Source of the DNA: Dama dama
Taxonomy: Eukaryota; Chordata; Mammalia; Artiodactyla; Cervidae
Assembly: GCF_033118175.1 (NCBI RefSeq)
Contig: NC_083691.1
Location: 17,953,001 to 18,017,000 of the forward strand
Direction of reading: 5' to 3'
DNA length: 64,000 bases
Below, one piece after another: positions 42,601 through 48,600 of this stretch. The number at the start of each line of letters is the position of its first letter. The first letter of the stretch is position 1. The notes under the pieces are model-generated. The model did not search any database and had not been told where the DNA came from. It saw nothing but the letters and a program-made list of their open reading frames with translations. The translations under genes and the position numbers were made by a program.

Positions 42601-45600
42601 CTAAAGGTGCCAAAACATACCAACGTATAAAGAAAAAAATTACACCAAAACCTGAGTTCCATTTGATAGATTAAGCACCTATTTACTGAATGTATATCAA
42701 TGTGCAGGAAAACATCAGTTATTTTTATTTTGTTGTTTTTTTCAGTTTTTCAGTTATTTTTTTTAAATGCTAATTTGACAATATCCCACTGCTTAAAATC
42801 CTTAATGGTTTCCTAGGCTCTTCTGGATAAGAACCGAAGTCCTTACATGGCCTGTGGTCCATGAAAATCTACCTTGAAACCTGTGCCAGGCCATTTCCTC
42901 CTCACACTTGTGCCCTCAAACTGTACGCAAGCTCTTTCCCATCTCTATATCCCTCTATCCCACCCAATTAACTATTTCCCACCTGGCATCTCTTGGGTCA
43001 AACACCAACTCCACAGGGAAGACTTGCTAACCCACTCTAATGTCGTGTACCATGCTAATCCTTGTTTGTACTTACACTTTTATTTGCATGATGAACAACT
43101 GTTATTTGTGTTTCCTCTAAAGGCCCTAAATTCCCCAAGGGTGGGAAGCATGCCTGTTTTGTTGAATACTGAAACTCCCCCGTAAGGCGCAGTGACTGCC
43201 ACACAGGTGTTCACATATTTATTGAGTAAAAGAGTGAGCAAAGTCCAGAAGAATTTACAAATCTACTAATGGCAACATACGAACAAGCAAATAATCCTAG
43301 TAACAACACGTGCTACTGTAAGATATAAGTAAAGAGAAACACAAAGACTGAGTTAAGGTACACAAGTAAATCAAGTTACATACAGACACTCATATAATGA
43401 TGGATGCTAAATTACATGTGGTAGTCACATGTCATTCAACCAGAGTCATTAGAGAATGAGACATTATGCATAAGTAGATTTTCCAGGTGAAAAGTTTATC
43501 CTTTAAATATATTTGATTACAACTTTATGATAACTGTTTTTTCTTAACGTAACGTGCACATTGCTACTTGTTAAACAGATTAACTTAACCATTATGTTTA
43601 TGATTCTGAGTCATAACTACAGACATCAATCATTATACAAGGCTTGCCTCTGTCAGCGCTAATGTCTCTGACTTCCTTTCTACAGCATGTTTCTGTCTTC
43701 TAATCAACTGGGATAAAAAAATGAAATATCAAAGTCATTGGTATAATATATATATTAAAGCCAACTAGGTGAATCTATGTCCCTAAGGATATAGAATGAC
43801 CTCTGTTCGTTTCCAAGGCAAACCATTCAATGTCACAGTAATCCAAGTCTATGCCCCGACCCATAACACTGAAGAAGCTGAAGTTGAACGGTTCTATGAA
43901 GACCTACAAGACCCTTTAGAACTAACACCCAAAAAAGATATCCTTTTCATTAGAGGGGACTGGAATGCAAAAGTAGGAAATCAAGAAACACCTGGAGTAA
44001 CAGGCAAATTTGGCCTTGGAGTACAGAATTAAGCAGGGCAAAGGCTAAAAGAGTTTTGCCAAGAGAACGCACTGGTCATAGCAAACACCCTCTTCCAACA
44101 ACACAAGAGAAGACTCTACACGTGGACATCACCAGATGGTCAACACCGAAATCAGACTGATTATATTTGCAGCCAAAGATGGAGAAGCTCTGTACAGCCA
44201 GCAAAAACAAGACCGGGAACTGACTATGGCTCAGATCATGAACTCCCTATTGCCAAATTCAGACTTAAATTGAAGAAGGTGGGGAAAACCACTAGACCAT
44301 TCAGGTATGACCTAAATCAAAACCGTTATGATTATACAGTGGAAGTGAGAAATAGATTTAAGGGACTAGATCTGATAGACAGAGAGCCTGATGAACTACA
44401 GACGGAGGTTCGTGACACTGTACAGGAGACAGTGATCATGGCCATCCCCAAGAAAAAGAAATGCAAAAAGGCAAAATGGCTGTCTGAGAAGGCCTTACAA
44501 ATAACTGTGAAAAGAAGAGAAGCGAAAAGCAAAGGAGAAAAGGAAAGATATCCCCATTTGAATGCAGAGTTCCAAAGAATAGCTAGGAGAGATAAGAAAG
44601 CTTTCCTCAGATCAATGCAAAGAAATAGAGAAAAACAGTAAAATGGGAAAGACTAGAGATCTCTTCAAGAAAATTAGAGATACCAAGGGAACATTTCATG
44701 CAAAGATGGGCTCAATAAAGGACTGAAATGGTATGGACCTAACAGAAGCAGAAGATATTAAGAAGAGGTGGCAAGAATACACAGAAGAACTACACAAAAA
44801 AGATCTTCACGATCCAGATAATCACGATGGTGTGATCACTCACCTAGAGCCAGACATCCTGGAATGTGAAGTCAAGTGGGCCTTAAAGAAGCATCACTAC
44901 ACACAAAGCTAGTGGATGTGATGGAATTCCAGTTGAGCTATTTCAAATCCTAAAAGATGATGCTGTGAAAGTACTGCATTAAATATGCCAACAAATTTGG
45001 ATATCTCAGCAGTGGCCACAGGACTAGAAAAGGTCAGTTTTCATTCCAATCCCAAAGAAAGGCAATGCCAAAGAATGCTTAAACTACTGCACAATTGCAC
45101 TCATCTCACACACTAGTAAAGCAATGTTCAAAATTCTCCAAGCCAGGCTTCAGCAATACATGAACTGTGAACTTCCAGATACTCAAGCTGGTTTTAGAAA
45201 AGGCAGAGGAACCAGAGATCAAATTGCTAACATCCACTGGATCATCGAAAAGGCAAGAGAGTTCCAGAAAAACATCTATCTCTGCTTTATTGACTATACC
45301 AAAGCCTTTGACTGTGTGGATCACAATAAACTGTGGAAAATTCTGAAAGAGATGGGAATACAAGACCACCTGACCTGCCTCTTGAGAAGCCTATATGCAA
45401 GTCAGGTAGCAACAATTAGAACTGGACATGGAACAACAGACTGGTTCCAAATAGGAAAAGGAGTACGTCAAGGCTGTATATTGTCACCCTGCTTATTTAA
45501 CTTATATGCAGAGTACATCATGAGAAACGCTGGGCTGGAGGAAGCACAAGCTGGAATCAAGATTGCAGGGAGAAATATCAATAACCTCAGATATGCAGAT

Positions 45601-48600
45601 GACACCACCCTTATGGCAGAAAGTGAAGAAGAACTAAAGAGCCTCTTGATGAAAGTGAAAGAGGAGAGTGAAAAAGTTGGCTTAAAGCTCAACATTCAGA
45701 AAACTAAGATCATGGCATCTGGTCCCATCACCTCATGGGAAATAGATGGGGAAACAGTGGCTGACTTTTTATTTTTCTGGGCTCCAGAATCACTGCAGAT
45801 GGTGACTGCAGCCATGAAATTAAAAGACGCTTACTCCTTGGAAAGAAAGTTATGACCAACCTAGACAGCGTGTAAAAAAGCAGAGACATTACTTTGTCAA
45901 CAAAGGTCTGTCTAGTCAAGGCTATGGTTTTTCCAGTGGTCATGTATGGAAGTGAGAGTTGGACTATAAACAAAGCTGAGCACCGAAGAATTGATGCTTT
46001 TGAACTGTGGTGTTGAAGACGATTCTTGAGAGTCCCTTGGACTGAATGGAGATCCAACCAGTCCATCCTAAAGGAGATCAGTCCTGGGTGTTCACTGGAA
46101 GGACTGATGCTGAAGCTGAAACTCCAGTACTTTGGTCACCTGATGCGAAAAGGTGACTCATTTGAAAAGACCCTGATGCTGGGAAAGATTGAGGGCAGGA
46201 GGAGAAGGGGATGACAGAAGATTATGGTGGGTTGGCATCACCAACTCAATGGACATGAGTCTGGGTAAACTCCAGGAGTTGGTGATAGTCAGGGAGGCCT
46301 GGTGTGCTGCAGTTCATGGGGTCGCAAAGAGTCAGACACAACTGAGTGACTGAACTGAAGGATATAGGACTTGCACATCAGTTTTCAAAACTGCAATTCC
46401 AAAGACTCGGGCGTTTTTTGTTCACCTTCTGTGGTCACAGGCACATTTCAGATAGTTTGCAAAGAAAGGTGCTTTTAGAGTATGAGGGAAAAAATTAATT
46501 AGATGTGTATTAAAAAACCATAATACAAAAAGAAAGTAGGTATAAACGTGATTAACTAGAAACAAGCTAAATAAGACTTGAACAGTCATAAATTTCTCTT
46601 GCAGAAACTACCATTTGTCTACCCAGTATCTAGAGCAACAGGATTTTGTTCAGGGTGGCAGTCTGCTCAGCGAAAAAAACCTATATTGTTCAGCCTTACT
46701 TGCAGTTGGAAACCATCCATGCTACCACTCTAGTGAGATCTCCTGGGAAAGCTTGGTAATTAGACCAACTCAGCTGCCCTGTGCCCTTTTCCTTCTTGCC
46801 TGATATGTGGACACAATGCTGCAGTTGTATCAAGACTGCTGATGGGAATAACTGGCACGCATAGCAGTGGCCAGAAGGGCAGAAGGAGCCTGGGAAGATA
46901 TCCTGAGACCATTATACCAACTTCGGAATGACTCCTCCAGCTTGTCATTACATGAGAAAAGTAAGACCTTAATTTGATTAAGCCACTATTTGGGGAGTTG
47001 TTATACGCACTCAAAAGCAATCCTTAACCTTTTGTAGCTTCAATATCCAAATAAATAAGTGATTCTCAGGAAAGGCTGCCATAAGTTTTATTAATCTGAA
47101 AAGACATAATGATATTTACCTTGTACGTTATGCCTTATCACAAAACATATTTATTCTATTAGTTCTGGTTTAACCCATCTAGTAACTACAGTTGTAGAGA
47201 CAGTGACTCAGAAACAAACAATCATGACAACTTGATTCTTTTACTTCAATGTGAATCACTAAAGGCCCCTTCCCTACCTAACCCGCCACACACATCTCAG
47301 CAAATCTCAAGTCTATTTCTTTCCCAAAAAATACAGGATCACATAACTCATAGAACCCCTACTCTACTGGTAAGAACCTCAAACCAAAACACACCAAAAC
47401 AGAACACTGCCATGCCAACTGAAGTTCCCCACAGCAGGTACCATGCTTTATCTCACCTTCCTAGAAGCTACAATGCAAAAACATCTCCTATTCAGCATCT
47501 TTTTGGTCTTCCCAGTTCCTGGGTCGTCCCACTTGTATTCAGGTGTGCTGTGCTGTGCTGAGCCACTCAGTCATGTCCAGCTCTCTGCGACCCCATGGAC
47601 TGTATGTAGCCCGCCAGGCTCCTCTGTCCATGGGGATTCTCCAGGCAAGAATGCTGGAGTGGGTTGCCATGCCCTCCTCTACGGCATCTTCCCAATCCAG
47701 GGATCGAACCCAGGTCTCCCACATTGCAGGAAGATTCTTTACTGTCTGAGCCACCTTACTGGACCTAAATAACTATTGCCTTTTAAAGCAGTGGCATTCT
47801 GAGGATAGCTACTTCTTCCAGTAACTATAGTGAAAATAAAACATTTTTAAATTCTCCTTTGAACTTTACTTCAGGGTCTCTACTTGTAAGCACATGACAA
47901 AATTCATCTCTTGAACTTAAGAGTCCCATTTCACTTTCTTCAACAGGAGAATAATGTTCAACCTCAACACTATACCCCTGTATCAAGAAGAGCTGATAGT
48001 GACTTTTTGCTCTTTTCAAAAATAACATTAAATTAAAGCCCTTCACTACTCTACAAAAGGCAAAGACCTGCCATCATTGACAATATTCAGAGGCCAAGAA
48101 TTTTATTTAGTTTACAAATAAAGCAGAAAGGAAAGAAGGGAGAAAACTGGTATTTACTAATTGCAACCGATTATATGCTAAGGATGGCAAGAGGCAATTT
48201 CCCCCACATTATTTTCTTTTATTGATAACATTTAAGAAACCTTTAGAAAACTGAAAACCAAACACATTAAATGAGGTAATTAAGTACTTCACTTTTTTAA
48301 GGAAAGAAAGTCTAAGCAACTCTTTAGAATTCAATAAAAATTAAATTTTATCAGAAGCAGAAGCAGCAAAATGCTAAAAAAAAAAAAAAAAAAAAAGGCC
48401 TTGAAAAAGTTACTCTCTCTATAACCTTCACAGTGAGCCATAATTTAACAATGCCAGGTTGTTTCAAAGTATTATTTTAAAACTCCAATTTTAACTGACA
48501 TAATACTAAACTAGAGGTAAATATCATTAAAACTCCTTGAATGCCACTGCATGCCTGATAACATTTTAAGTTTTTTACCAAATACACTTCATTCTTTGTG

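Noticed and set aside
45124..45855. Reverse transcriptase as a possible host or viral gene
   Set aside because: Sequence motifs, the 3' end and the target duplication all place it in a BovB LINE; the frame is broken on both sides.
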